Source of the DNA: Oscillibacter hominis
GTDB taxonomy: Bacteria > Bacillota > Clostridia > Oscillospirales > Oscillospiraceae
Direction of reading: 5' to 3'
Assembly: GCF_014334055.1 (NCBI RefSeq)
Contig: NZ_CP060490.1
Span: 1,488,001-1,552,000, forward strand
Length of the DNA: 64,000 nucleotides
This document shows, piece by piece, positions 1 through 9,501 of the stretch. Position 1 is the stretch's first letter. Every line of letters begins with the position of its first letter. The notes below the pieces were generated by a model. That model saw only the letters and a list, made by a program, of their open reading frames with translations, did no database searches and was not told the DNA's origin. A program made the translations under genes and the position numbers.

Positions 1-1
1 C

Positions 2-334
2 ACCACCGCCAAGGGCCTGGGGTATCAGCGGATCATCTGTGCCTTCCAGCCCCACACCTACTCCCGCACCCGTGCCCTCTTTGAAGAGTTTGTCCAGGAG
101 CTGAAGCTGCCGGATGTGGCGGTGCTGGCGGAGATTTACGCAGCACGGGAGAAGAACACCATCGGCATCTCCTCCGCCGACCTGTGCCGGAACATCCCCG
201 GCTCCTTTTACTGCTCCACGCTGGATAAGGTGGCTGACGAACTGGAGGAGCTCGCCCGCCCCGGAGACTTGATCCTGACCGTGGGGGCGGGGGACATCTA
301 TCGCGCCGGAGAAAAATTGTTGGAAAGGGAATAA
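2..334 (+). CDS. murC: UDP-N-acetylmuramate--L-alanine ligase, C-terminal part (5' truncated by window)
   Basis: The first 110 codons visible are the C-terminal ligase domain of MurC, the cytoplasmic enzyme that adds L-alanine to UDP-MurNAc at the start of peptidoglycan peptide synthesis. The segment opens with TTAKGLGYQRIICAFQPHTY and contains FQPHTYSRT, a hallmark of the Mur ligase C-terminal domain; it closes with the typical DLILTVGAGDIY segment before TAA at 332-334. The ATP-binding and central domains lie outside the window. The next gene begins 2 bases after the stop, so the two are probably co-transcribed. The family call is firm; MurC is preferred over other Mur ligases because of the GAGDIY ending. 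Confidence 0.9.
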   Translation, partial: TTAKGLGYQRIICAFQPHTYSRTRALFEEFVQELKLPDVAVLAEIYAAREKNTIGISSADLCRNIPGSFYCSTLDKVADELEELARPGDLILTVGAGDIYRAGEKLLERE

Positions 335-336
335 CA

Positions 337-876
337 ATGTACGTTACAAAAGCCTTCGAAAACACCCCTCCAGAGGGGGAGTTGCTGCCTCAGGAGCAGG
401 CGGCCTTTGACCTGCTGCACCAGCTCCACATCCCCTACACCCGGGTCTCCAGCGAGCCTGCGGACACTATGGAAAAGTGCGCTGAGGTCAGCCGGGTCCT
501 GGGCGTGCCCATCTGCAAAAACCTTTTCTTGTGCAACCGGCAGAAGACGGAGTTCTACCTACTGGCCATGCCGCCGGAAAAACCCTTCCACACCAAGGAC
601 CTGTCCCATCAGATCGGATCGGCCCGCCTCTCCTTTGCGCCGGAGGAACTGCTCTGGGAACTGCTCCACGTCACCCCCGGCTCCGCCACCATCCTGGGCC
701 TGATGAACGACACGGAGCACCGTGTCCGCCTGCTCATCGACCGGGAGACCTATGAGTCGGAGTACATCACCTGCCACCCTTGCATCTGTACGTCCTCCTT
801 GAAGCTGAAAACCCGGGACATCCTGGACGTATTTCTGCCCCACACCGGCCACGAGCCCACGATTGTGGAGCTGTAG
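337..876 (+). CDS. proX: Prolyl-tRNA editing protein, YbaK/ProX family
   Basis: A 179-residue stand-alone trans-editing domain of the YbaK/ProX (INS-like) superfamily, which hydrolyses mischarged aminoacyl-tRNA(Pro), typically Ala-tRNA(Pro), in the cytoplasm. Visible family features are the KNLFL segment near residue 57 with the conserved lysine, the GSARLSFA stretch, the TPGSATILGLMND motif around residues 119-131, and the late HP plus GHEPTIVEL ending. Length is normal for ProX (160-180). It follows murC by 2 bases. The substrate is inferred from the family; the short N-terminal extension does not suggest another function. Confidence 0.85.
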   Translation: MYVTKAFENTPPEGELLPQEQAAFDLLHQLHIPYTRVSSEPADTMEKCAEVSRVLGVPICKNLFLCNRQKTEFYLLAMPPEKPFHTKDLSHQIGSARLSFAPEELLWELLHVTPGSATILGLMNDTEHRVRLLIDRETYESEYITCHPCICTSSLKLKTRDILDVFLPHTGHEPTIVEL

Positions 877-937
877 CGGCTGCTATTGTTTTAAATGCCG
901 GGCTGCCGGCGGATTATAAATCATAAAGGAGTACGTT

Positions 938-1708
938 ATGTATCAAATTTCCAATTTCACGAACAACGACGACGTCAAGACCCTGTCGGAGTTAGGGGCC
1001 TTTCAGGTCATTGAGTATCAGCGGGACCTGAGCGTGATGCCCTCCAACGCCGCCACCGCCTACTTCTGCAACGTCATGAACGTGCGCAAGCGCCAGCTGG
1101 TCTGCGACCTGAGCAAGGCCCATGTCACCATCCAGGCCGGTGCCATGCAGTGGATGCTGGGCAACGTCAGCGCCACCACCGGCATCAAGGGGGTTGGAGA
1201 CCTTTTGGGGAAAGCCGTGCGCGGAAAGGTCACCGGCGAGTCCGCCATCAAGCCGGAGTACACCGGCGACGGGCTTTTGGTGCTGGAGCCTACATATAAG
1301 CACTTGATCCTGATGGACGCGGCCGATTGGGGCGGCTCCATTGTGCTGGACGACGGCCTGTTCCTGGCCTGTGACTCCAACCTCAAGCACAAGGCCGTCA
1401 TGCGCTCCAACCTCTCCTCCGCCGTGGCCGGTGGAGAGGGGCTGTTCAACCTGAGTCTGAACGGAAACGGGATTTTCTGCATCGAATCCGACTGCCCCAA
1501 GGAGGAGTTGATCGAGATCACCCTCCAGAATGACGTTTTGAAGGTGGATGGGAACATGGCCATCGCCTGGAGCGGCAGCCTGGACTTTACGGTGGAGCGG
1601 TCCGGGAAGTCGCTCATCGGCTCCGCCGCCTCCGGCGAGGGCTTGGTCAATGTCTACCGCGGCACGGGCAAAGTCCTGATGGCGCCTGTTACCAAAGGCA
1701 TAGCCTGA
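938..1708 (+). CDS. AIM24 family protein
   Basis: A 256-residue protein of the AIM24/TIGR00266 family, beta-rich cupin-like proteins found in bacteria and mitochondria whose biochemical role is not established. The glycine-rich repeats (GEGLFNLSLNGNG, GEGLVNVYRGTGKVLMAP) and the early tract with QAGAMQWMLGNVS are typical. No signal peptide or membrane segment is seen. The start ATG at 938 is preceded by AAAGGAG. It is the last gene before a strong hairpin terminator. Assignment to the family is fairly sure; function unknown. Confidence 0.75.
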   Translation: MYQISNFTNNDDVKTLSELGAFQVIEYQRDLSVMPSNAATAYFCNVMNVRKRQLVCDLSKAHVTIQAGAMQWMLGNVSATTGIKGVGDLLGKAVRGKVTGESAIKPEYTGDGLLVLEPTYKHLILMDAADWGGSIVLDDGLFLACDSNLKHKAVMRSNLSSAVAGGEGLFNLSLNGNGIFCIESDCPKEELIEITLQNDVLKVDGNMAIAWSGSLDFTVERSGKSLIGSAASGEGLVNVYRGTGKVLMAPVTKGIA

Positions 1709-1721
1709 GCATTGCGCATAT

Positions 1722-1757
1722 AAAAAGCCCCGCAGCTGGTGAGCTGCGGGGCTTTTC
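1722..1757 (+). terminator. Rho-independent terminator after the AIM24 gene
   Basis: A GC-rich stem, AGCCCCGCAGCT paired with AGCTGCGGGGCT across a 3-4 base loop, is followed by TTTTCTCTTT. It also has an A-run on the other side, so it may serve the convergent phosphopantetheinyl transferase gene. Confidence 0.9.
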
Positions 1758-1803
1758 TCTTTCTGCCGGATCCGGCGCGGAAAGCCGCTTTGGCAGTCAG
1801 GTT

Positions 1804-2406
1804 CTATTTCACCAGGTCATCCAGCGAAAGCCGCCGGACCTTGCCGGGCGGGTCCAGGCTCTTTGTGGCCACGCCCGCCACATAGCCGGGGAAGGTCTCT
1901 ACAAAGTAAAAATGCTCGCCCGGCATCAGCTCTGTCTCCGCGCCCAACAGCATCCCAACGCCGCTGCCGGAGCGCTTGGCCCTGGCTTCCCGCCGGACCC
2001 AGCTCTCAAAGAACGCCTTTTCCGTGGCCACGCCCGCAAGGCGCTGCACAGTCCGCTGGCTTACCGGACGGATCCGTTCGATGTCCACGCCCAAAGGGCG
2101 GTCGTGGAGTCCCAGCAGCACGGCTCCCCGGGTATGGCTGAGGTTGAACTGGACGGTGGGAAACTGGGGGAAAAAAGGTTTCCCCATGGACTCCAGGCCG
2201 ATCTCAGGCAGCTCCTTCCAGCCCATCTTCTCATAGAGGGCGTAGCGCAGCAGCATATAGGCGCACAGCGGCTCACGCCGCCGCTCCCGCTCCCGGATGC
2301 GCAGCGCCCGCTCCCGCCGCTCCGGCGGCATCAGCGACATAAGGTCCGTCTCCTCCTGGTCGGTCAGCGGCCGCGTCAGTTCAACGGCCCACAGTTCCAT
2401 GTCCAC
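1804..2406 (-). CDS. 4'-phosphopantetheinyl transferase, Sfp-type
   Basis: A 200-residue cytoplasmic enzyme that transfers phosphopantetheine from CoA to a serine of a carrier protein. Motifs of the Sfp superfamily are visible: SHTRG at 90-94, LGVDIER around 105-111 with the Mg-binding D108 and E110, and FFESWVRREARAK at 132-144 with the W/E/K triad. Start choice: GTG at 2406 follows GGGGGAG at short spacing; an in-frame ATG at 2400 is the alternative. No acyl carrier protein or NRPS/PKS gene is near, so the partner is unknown. The short C-terminus (compared with about 225 for Sfp) suggests a compact type. Confidence 0.85.
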   Translation of the reverse strand: MDMELWAVELTRPLTDQEETDLMSLMPPERRERALRIRERERRREPLCAYMLLRYALYEKMGWKELPEIGLESMGKPFFPQFPTVQFNLSHTRGAVLLGLHDRPLGVDIERIRPVSQRTVQRLAGVATEKAFFESWVRREARAKRSGSGVGMLLGAETELMPGEHFYFVETFPGYVAGVATKSLDPPGKVRRLSLDDLVK

Positions 2407-2593
2407 AGCTTCTCCCCCTTTTTCGGCTTTATTTTACAACCGCCGGGCTGCTCTGTAAAGTAAACTTACTGTAAACAGCCATTCAACTGGAACTCCCATG
2501 TGTTTTTTTGAAATTTTTCAGAAAAAAAGAGGATTTTTTCATTTTATGGGGTATATCATATGTGAATCCTTCGGCAAGCGGGACTTTTTGCCG

Positions 2594-2599
2594 TATAAT
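2594..2599 (+). promoter_or_regulatory. Possible -10 element upstream of dnaG
   Basis: A perfect TATAAT lies 43 bases upstream of the dnaG start inside an otherwise gene-free stretch (2407-2641) rich in A/T runs. No good -35 hexamer is seen 16-18 bases upstream, so this is only a candidate. Confidence 0.35.
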
Positions 2600-2641
2600 T
2601 CAGGCTGAATTGGGCGAAACTCAAGGAAAGGAGGCGGCAAA

Positions 2642-4417
2642 ATGCCTTTTCCGCAGAGCTTTTTGGACGAGCTGATCGCCAGGAGCGATATCGTGGATGT
2701 GGTGGGGAGCTATGTACAGCTGTCCCGTAAAGGCAACAACCTGTTCGGACTGTGTCCGTTCCACAGTGAGAAGACCGGCTCCTTTTCCGTCTCACCGGAC
2801 AAGCAGATTTACTACTGCTTTGGCTGCAAAAAGGGCGGCGGGGTGGTCAACTTCATCATGGAAGAGGAAAACCTCTCCTTTCCGGACGCCGTCCGTTTCC
2901 TTGCAAAGCGCGCGGGCATGGAGGTGCCGGAGGAGGATGGGGACCGGGAAGCCGGCCGCCGCCGGGCCCGGCTGCTGGAGCTGAACCGTGAGGCCGCCCG
3001 GTTTTACTACCAAATGCTCCAGCAAAAGGAGGGGGAGGCGGTGGCCGACTATCTCAGCCGCCGCAGGATCACCCGCGCCACTGCGGTGCGGTTCGGCCTG
3101 GGGGCCTCTTTGGACGAATGGGACGCCCTGACCCGCGCCATGGGGAAAAAGGGCTACACCAAGACGGAGCTTTTGGCTGCCGGACTGGCGGTCCAGGGGA
3201 AAAACGGCGGCATCTATGACAAGTTCCGCAACCGGCTCATGTTCCCGGTCATCGATGTGCGGGGCGACGTGGTGGCCTTCGGCGGCCGGGTGCTGGACCA
3301 TTCTGAGCCTAAGTATATGAACACCTCGGAGACCGCCGTCTACAGCAAGCGGCGGGTCCTTTACGGGCTGAATCTGGCCAAAAAAACCAAGCGGCCCAAC
3401 ATCATTCTCTGCGAGGGCAATATCGATGTGGTGATGCTGCATCAGGCTGGCTTTGACAACGCCGTGGCCTCCATGGGCACCGCCCTCACCGTGGAGCAGA
3501 CCCGCCTTCTCTCCCGCTATACCAAGGAGCTGGTCCTCTGTTACGACAACGACGGGGCGGGCAAGGTTGCCACGGAGCGTGCCCTTCAGATTTTGAACAA
3601 CTCCGAGTTCTCTGTCCGGGTGCTCCAGCTCCCACGCCGTCTGGATAACGGGGAGTATGTCAAGCAGGACGCCGACGATTTCATCAAGTTCCAGGGGAAG
3701 GATGCATTCGAGCGCCTGTTGTCCGGCAGCGAAAATGGCATGGAATTCCGCATGGCCCAGGTCGCTGCGAAATATGATTTAAATGACGACACAGCCCGGG
3801 TGGCCTACAGCGAGGAGATCAGTGCCCTGCTCTCCACTCTCTCCAACGCGGTGGAGAGGGAGGTCTACGCCGTCCGCGCCGCGGAGACTGCCCGGATTTC
3901 CCCGGAGGCCATGCGCTCGGAGGTGCAGCGCGCCCTGAAACGGCGCTTGGGCCAGGAGAAAAAGGCACAGCTCAAAAAGGAGCTCAATCCGGCAGCGGAG
4001 CTCCAGCCCCGCCAGCGCTCACTGCGCTATGAAAATGTCCGCTCCGCCCTTGCGGAGGAGGGGATCATAAGGCTGCTGGTGCTCGACGACGCCCTGAGGC
4101 CGGAGGAGTTCCCCCTGCCGGAGGAGCGGTTCTCCTCGCCGCTGCTGCGCCGGGTCTATGCGGCGCTCAAAGACGCCAGGGCCCAGGGCAGGCCACTGAG
4201 CATCGCCGCAATGGCCAGCGGCCTTACGGCGGAGGAGATGAGCCATCTGACCGGAGTGCTGCAAAAGCCGGAGGTTTTGGCCAACAGCGCCCAGGCACTG
4301 CAGGACTACATACGGGTGGTCAATGATGAATATACCAAGCGAACCCGCCAGGCTGGTTTAGACCCGCTTCTGGCGGCGCAGGAAAAATACAAAGAGAAAA
4401 AGGGAAGGAAAGCATAA
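2642..4417 (+). CDS. dnaG: DNA primase
   Basis: 591-residue primase that makes RNA primers at the replication fork with the DnaB helicase. The N-terminal CHC2 zinc ribbon shows C38, H41, C59 and C62 (CPFH...YYCFGC). The RNA polymerase core follows, with the Toprim signature ILCEGNIDVVMLHQAGF near residue 258 and the LCYDNDGAGK acidic motif near 300. The C-terminal third is the DnaB-interaction region. The start ATG is set by AAGGAGG seven bases upstream. Its stop codon directly abuts the rpoD start (TAA then ATG), the usual dnaG-rpoD macromolecular synthesis operon. Confidence 0.97.
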   Translation: MPFPQSFLDELIARSDIVDVVGSYVQLSRKGNNLFGLCPFHSEKTGSFSVSPDKQIYYCFGCKKGGGVVNFIMEEENLSFPDAVRFLAKRAGMEVPEEDGDREAGRRRARLLELNREAARFYYQMLQQKEGEAVADYLSRRRITRATAVRFGLGASLDEWDALTRAMGKKGYTKTELLAAGLAVQGKNGGIYDKFRNRLMFPVIDVRGDVVAFGGRVLDHSEPKYMNTSETAVYSKRRVLYGLNLAKKTKRPNIILCEGNIDVVMLHQAGFDNAVASMGTALTVEQTRLLSRYTKELVLCYDNDGAGKVATERALQILNNSEFSVRVLQLPRRLDNGEYVKQDADDFIKFQGKDAFERLLSGSENGMEFRMAQVAAKYDLNDDTARVAYSEEISALLSTLSNAVEREVYAVRAAETARISPEAMRSEVQRALKRRLGQEKKAQLKKELNPAAELQPRQRSLRYENVRSALAEEGIIRLLVLDDALRPEEFPLPEERFSSPLLRRVYAALKDARAQGRPLSIAAMASGLTAEEMSHLTGVLQKPEVLANSAQALQDYIRVVNDEYTKRTRQAGLDPLLAAQEKYKEKKGRKA

Positions 4418-5797
<1,380 letters not shown>

Positions 5798-5800
5798 GTA

Positions 5801-5834
5801 AAAGGCGCCGTTTCCAAGAAACGGCGCCTTCTCC
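5801..5834 (+). terminator. Terminator after rpoD
   Basis: Stem AAGGCGCCGTTTC / GAAACGGCGCCTT with a short CAA loop, then TCTCCC. It lies 4 bases beyond the rpoD stop and separates the operon from the GTPase-NYN gene. Confidence 0.85.
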
Positions 5835-5880
5835 CTGCCTTCATCGGGCGCATCTAAATTTTTACTGCGGGGAATGTTCT

Positions 5881-8499
5881 ATGAACAAATTAGCTGTCGG
5901 CATACTGGCCCACGTGGACGCGGGAAAGACCACGCTGTCGGAGGCGCTGCTCTATCGGAGCGGAGCGCTGCGTGCTCTGGGCCGTGTGGATCATCAGAAT
6001 GCCTTTTTGGATACAGACCATATAGAGCGGGAGCGGGGCATCACCATCTTTTCCAAGCAGGCCATCCTCCCTTTGGACCGGTTGGAGCTGACGCTGTTGG
6101 ACACCCCGGGCCACGCCGACTTTTCCAGCGAAATGGAGCGTACGCTCCAGGTGCTGGACTATGCCATTCTGGTCATCAGCGGCACCGATCCGGTCCAGGG
6201 CCATACCCAAACCCTCTGGCGCCTTCTGACGCGCTATTGCATCCCAACATTTTTGTTCATCAACAAGATGGACCTGGCCGGAACGGACCGCTCCGCTGTG
6301 ATGGAAGCCCTCAAGGGGCGGCTGAGCGACAGCTGTGTGGACTTTTCCGAAAGCGGCGACTCCCTCTGGGAAAACGTGGCCATGTGCGGGGAAGCGGCGC
6401 TGAGCCAGTACCTGGAGCGTGGTGATGTGGAAGAGGAGGAGGTGGCCTCCTTGATCCGCAGCCGCCAGCTCTTCCCCTGCTACTTTGGCTCGGCGCTGAA
6501 ATTAGAGGGCATCGACGCGCTTTTAGACGGAATCCAGCGGTTTGCCCGCTGCCCTGACTACGGCGCAGAGTTTGGCGCAAAGGTTTTTAAGATCGCCCGT
6601 GACCCCCAGGGGAACCGGCTGACCTATCTGAAGATCACCGGCGGCAGATTGAAGGTCAAGACCCTCCTCTCAGGGGGGCAGGCCCCGGAGGCTTGGTCAG
6701 AGAAGGTGGATCAGATCCGCATCTATTCCGGAGCCAGGTTTACCCCCACAGAGGAGGCGGGGGCAGGTACAGTCTGCGCCGTGACCGGACTGAGCCGCAC
6801 CCACCCCGGCGACGGCCTTGGGATGGAGCCGCCCTCTCCGGCACCGGTGCTCTCGGCGGTGCTGGCCTACCGTCTGCTGCTCCCCGAGGGGTGCGATCCC
6901 CACAGCGCCTGGTCCAAGCTGGTCCAATTGGAAGAGGAGGACCCCCAGCTCCACATCGTCTGGAACGACCAGCTGCGGGAAATCCACCTCCAGCTGATGG
7001 GCGAAATCCAGCTGGAGATTTTGAAGCGCCTGATATCAGAGCGCTTCGGCCTATCGGTAGAGTTCGGCCCGGGCAGCATCGTCTACCGGGAGACCATCGC
7101 CGCGCCGGTGGAGGGAATCGGGCATTTTGAGCCGCTGCGCCACTATGCGGAAGTCCATCTCCTCCTGGAGCCCGGTGAACCGGGCAGCGGCCTCCGGTTC
7201 GCCTCCGTGTGCAGCGAGGATGTGCTGGACAAGAGCTGGCAGCATCTGGTCCTCACCCATCTGGAGGAGAAGACCCACTTGGGCGTTCTGACCGGCTCTC
7301 CCATCACGGACATGAAAATTACCCTTACCGCCGGGCGCGCCCACGTCAAACACACCGAGGGCGGCGATTTCCGCCAGGCCACCTACCGGGCCGTCCGCCA
7401 GGGACTGATGGGGGCGCGGAGCATTTTGCTGGAGCCCTGGTACGACTTCCAGCTGGAGCTTCCCTCCCAGTATGTGGGCCGTGCCATGTCGGACCTTCAG
7501 CGCATGTCCGGCCAAGTGGAGCCGCCCCAGACCCAGGGTGAGGCCGCCCTTCTCACCGGTTCCGCGCCGGTCAGCGAGCTTCAGGGCTACGCCGCCCAGG
7601 TCACCGCCTATACCCGGGGCCAGGGCCGGTTGCTGTGCGACCTAAGGGGCTATCAGCCCTGCCACAACCAGGAGGAAGTGGTGGCCTCCATCGGTTACGA
7701 CTCCCAGCGGGATGTGGACAATCCGGCCGACTCCGTGTTCTGTTCCCACGGCGCCGGGGTGGTGGTCAAATGGGACGAGGTGCCCGCCCGGATGCACCTG
7801 CCCAGTTCACTGCGGCCTCAGCAGGCGGACACGCCTCCCCAGCGCAGAGGTGTGTCCGCCTCCTACACCGGCTCCGCCCAGCAGGACAAGGAGCTGGCCG
7901 AGATTTTTGAGCGGACCTATGGCCCTGTGAAGCGCAGGGACCCTTTCCGGAAGGAACCGGACCAGCCCGCCTCCCCGGAAAAGCGCTCCATCCGCCCGGC
8001 GGACAACCGGCCGGAATACCTGTTGGTGGATGGGTACAACATCATCTTTGCCTGGGACGAGTTGAAGGCCGTGGCCCAGGACAATTTGGACGCCGCACGG
8101 AAGCTGCTGATGGACCTGCTCAGCAACTACCAGGGCTACCGGAACTGCGTGGTCATTTTGGTCTTTGACGCATACAAGGTGCCGGGCAACCCCGGCTCCG
8201 TCAGCCGCTACCACAACATCCACGTGGTGTATACCAAAGAGGCGGAGACGGCGGACGCCTACATCGAGCGGGCCACCTATGAGATCGGGCGGGAGCACCG
8301 GGTCCGTGTGGCCACCTCAGACGGGCCTGAACAGCTCATCATCCTGGGCCATGGCGCGCTACGGATCCCGGCCAGCGCCTTCCACGCAGAGGTCGAGCAG
8401 GTGGAGGGACAGATTGCCGCGATTTTGGAGCGGAACAACCGCCGGGAAAAGTCAAAAGCCATCCAGGCCGCACTGGAACGGGCAGAGCAGGACAAATAG
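5881..8499 (+). CDS. TetM/EF-G-like ribosomal GTPase fused to a YacP/Rae1-like NYN nuclease domain
   Basis: 872 residues. Residues 1-230 are a translational GTPase G domain: AHVDAGKTT (10-18), ERGIT (51-55), DTPGH (74-78), NKMD (128-131). Domains II-V of the TetM/TetO type follow to about 650. At the domain IV tip, where TetM carries a YSPVSTP loop that dislodges tetracycline, this protein has RAHVKHTEGGDF (486-497). After a charged, proline-rich linker (about 650-708), residues 711-860 match the YacP (Rae1) NYN domain: LLVDGYN with D717, VFDAYKV, ETADAYIER, VATSDGPEQ. In Bacillus, Rae1 is a separate protein that cleaves mRNA in the ribosomal A site. TetM-type factors also enter the A site, so the fusion suggests GTPase-delivered mRNA cleavage or ribosome rescue. 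Tetracycline resistance is possible but less likely. It stands alone between two terminators. Confidence 0.88.
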   Translation: MNKLAVGILAHVDAGKTTLSEALLYRSGALRALGRVDHQNAFLDTDHIERERGITIFSKQAILPLDRLELTLLDTPGHADFSSEMERTLQVLDYAILVISGTDPVQGHTQTLWRLLTRYCIPTFLFINKMDLAGTDRSAVMEALKGRLSDSCVDFSESGDSLWENVAMCGEAALSQYLERGDVEEEEVASLIRSRQLFPCYFGSALKLEGIDALLDGIQRFARCPDYGAEFGAKVFKIARDPQGNRLTYLKITGGRLKVKTLLSGGQAPEAWSEKVDQIRIYSGARFTPTEEAGAGTVCAVTGLSRTHPGDGLGMEPPSPAPVLSAVLAYRLLLPEGCDPHSAWSKLVQLEEEDPQLHIVWNDQLREIHLQLMGEIQLEILKRLISERFGLSVEFGPGSIVYRETIAAPVEGIGHFEPLRHYAEVHLLLEPGEPGSGLRFASVCSEDVLDKSWQHLVLTHLEEKTHLGVLTGSPITDMKITLTAGRAHVKHTEGGDFRQATYRAVRQGLMGARSILLEPWYDFQLELPSQYVGRAMSDLQRMSGQVEPPQTQGEAALLTGSAPVSELQGYAAQVTAYTRGQGRLLCDLRGYQPCHNQEEVVASIGYDSQRDVDNPADSVFCSHGAGVVVKWDEVPARMHLPSSLRPQQADTPPQRRGVSASYTGSAQQDKELAEIFERTYGPVKRRDPFRKEPDQPASPEKRSIRPADNRPEYLLVDGYNIIFAWDELKAVAQDNLDAARKLLMDLLSNYQGYRNCVVILVFDAYKVPGNPGSVSRYHNIHVVYTKEAETADAYIERATYEIGREHRVRVATSDGPEQLIILGHGALRIPASAFHAEVEQVEGQIAAILERNNRREKSKAIQAALERAEQDK

Positions 8500-8604
8500 C
8501 GCATATCACAGTGCGCGTGGGCAGCCATTTCCCAGAGCCAAAGACGGCCCAAGTCGCCGCCGTATACAAAACCATGTTGTGCAGGCAGCTTCATATAACG
8601 GCAA

Positions 8605-8638
8605 AAGCCCCTGGAATCATTCCAGGGGCTTCTTCTTT
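8605..8638. terminator. Bidirectional terminator
   Basis: Stem AGCCCCTGGAA / TTCCAGGGGCT with an ATCA loop. It has TTCTTCTTT on the plus side and AAAA on the other side, so it can end both the GTPase-NYN gene and the minus-strand ATPase fragment. Confidence 0.85.
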
Positions 8639-8646
8639 GCGGTTTG

Positions 8647-9501
8647 TCACTCCTGCTTCAGGTAGGACAGGATTCTGGCCGTCTCCTGCTCTGCCAGGGC
8701 ATGCACGCCGTCGAAATCCACATAGGGGTTGTAGACTGCCTCCAAGGCATCGTGGAACTTCTTAGCCTCCTGCAGCGCCTGGATCGCCTCCTCCCGCAGC
8801 ATTGCGGCCATACGGAGGGAAAAACGCAGCTGACTGCGGCTTGCGATTTCCGCCATGGAGTCCACCCGGATACGCCGGTAGGCCTGGCCAGTGTAGGTCT
8901 CCTGATCGTCCGAGGTGACAAAGGCCAACCCCAAATCAGGAATCAGCAGGTGGCGCAGGGTCTTTGTGTCCTCCGGGCAGGGGCAGGCAATCACATCATG
9001 CCCTGATGCGACGGCCGCCTGATGGAACCGCTCTATCATCCCGCCGGCCAGGTGGTAGTGATCTGTCAGCACATAGACCTTGGAGCAAAGCTCCTCCACG
9101 GTATCAAAGAAACAGATATGCCCCTTGTAGGTGACGCTCCCCAAAAAGCGCAGGGTTGTCTTCCCGATCCGGCCGTTTTTCTTTTTGCGCAGCTCCCGGG
9201 CGATGATCCCCCTGGTACGGCGCTCCGCCTTCACCTTGTTCAGCCGAACCTGCTCCATTGCGTCGCACTCCACCTGGTGCGCCGCCTTCAACCGCCGGAA
9301 CGCCCGGGCGTAGGCCGCGTGGCACGCGTCGCTGTGGGCGACCACCTCACTGCGGCAGGCCTTGGCGGCCTCCACGTCGTAGAACTGCCCCAAGTTGACA
9401 TAACGGTCGACCGCCGCCGGATACTGTGCCTCGATCACGTGGGAGAGCGCAACCTTGAGACATTTCCGACCGGGCAACTGCCACCGGCTCAGAATCTCCA
9501 A
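8647..9501 (-). pseudogene. PRK06851-like ATPase, C-terminal fragment (gene split by mobile element)
   Basis: Codons 21-284 continue a host protein whose N-terminal 91 codons lie at 14892-15164. The fragment enters as S-H-V-I-E-A-Q-Y-P-A-A-V-D, and the other piece ends T-S-P-H; the intact family reads DGT-(S/A)-PH-V-(I/V)-(E/D). Joining H91 to V22 (9438) gives a 354-residue protein, a normal length. The second half holds a degenerate repeat of the P-loop domain (VYVLTDHYHLAGGMIERF, no GKS). The first 20 codons, from a TTG at 9501, are element sequence overlapping the recombinase 3' end by 13 bases. It could be translated by coupling, but without the Walker A half it is probably inactive unless the element excises. 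Confidence 0.8.
9428..9456. repeat. Left attachment junction of the element
   Basis: Host sequence ends at the CCCACG core (plus strand CGTGGG, 9438-9443). The element begins with half-site GGAGAGCGCAAC (9442-9453), an inverted copy of the right-end half-site apart from a 2-base insertion. Confidence 0.75.

Noticed and set aside
5881..8499. Simple call as a tetracycline-resistance ribosomal protection gene
   Set aside because: The GTPase part is TetM-like, but the domain IV tip loop that acts on tetracycline is different and a nuclease domain is fused, so I do not call resistance.
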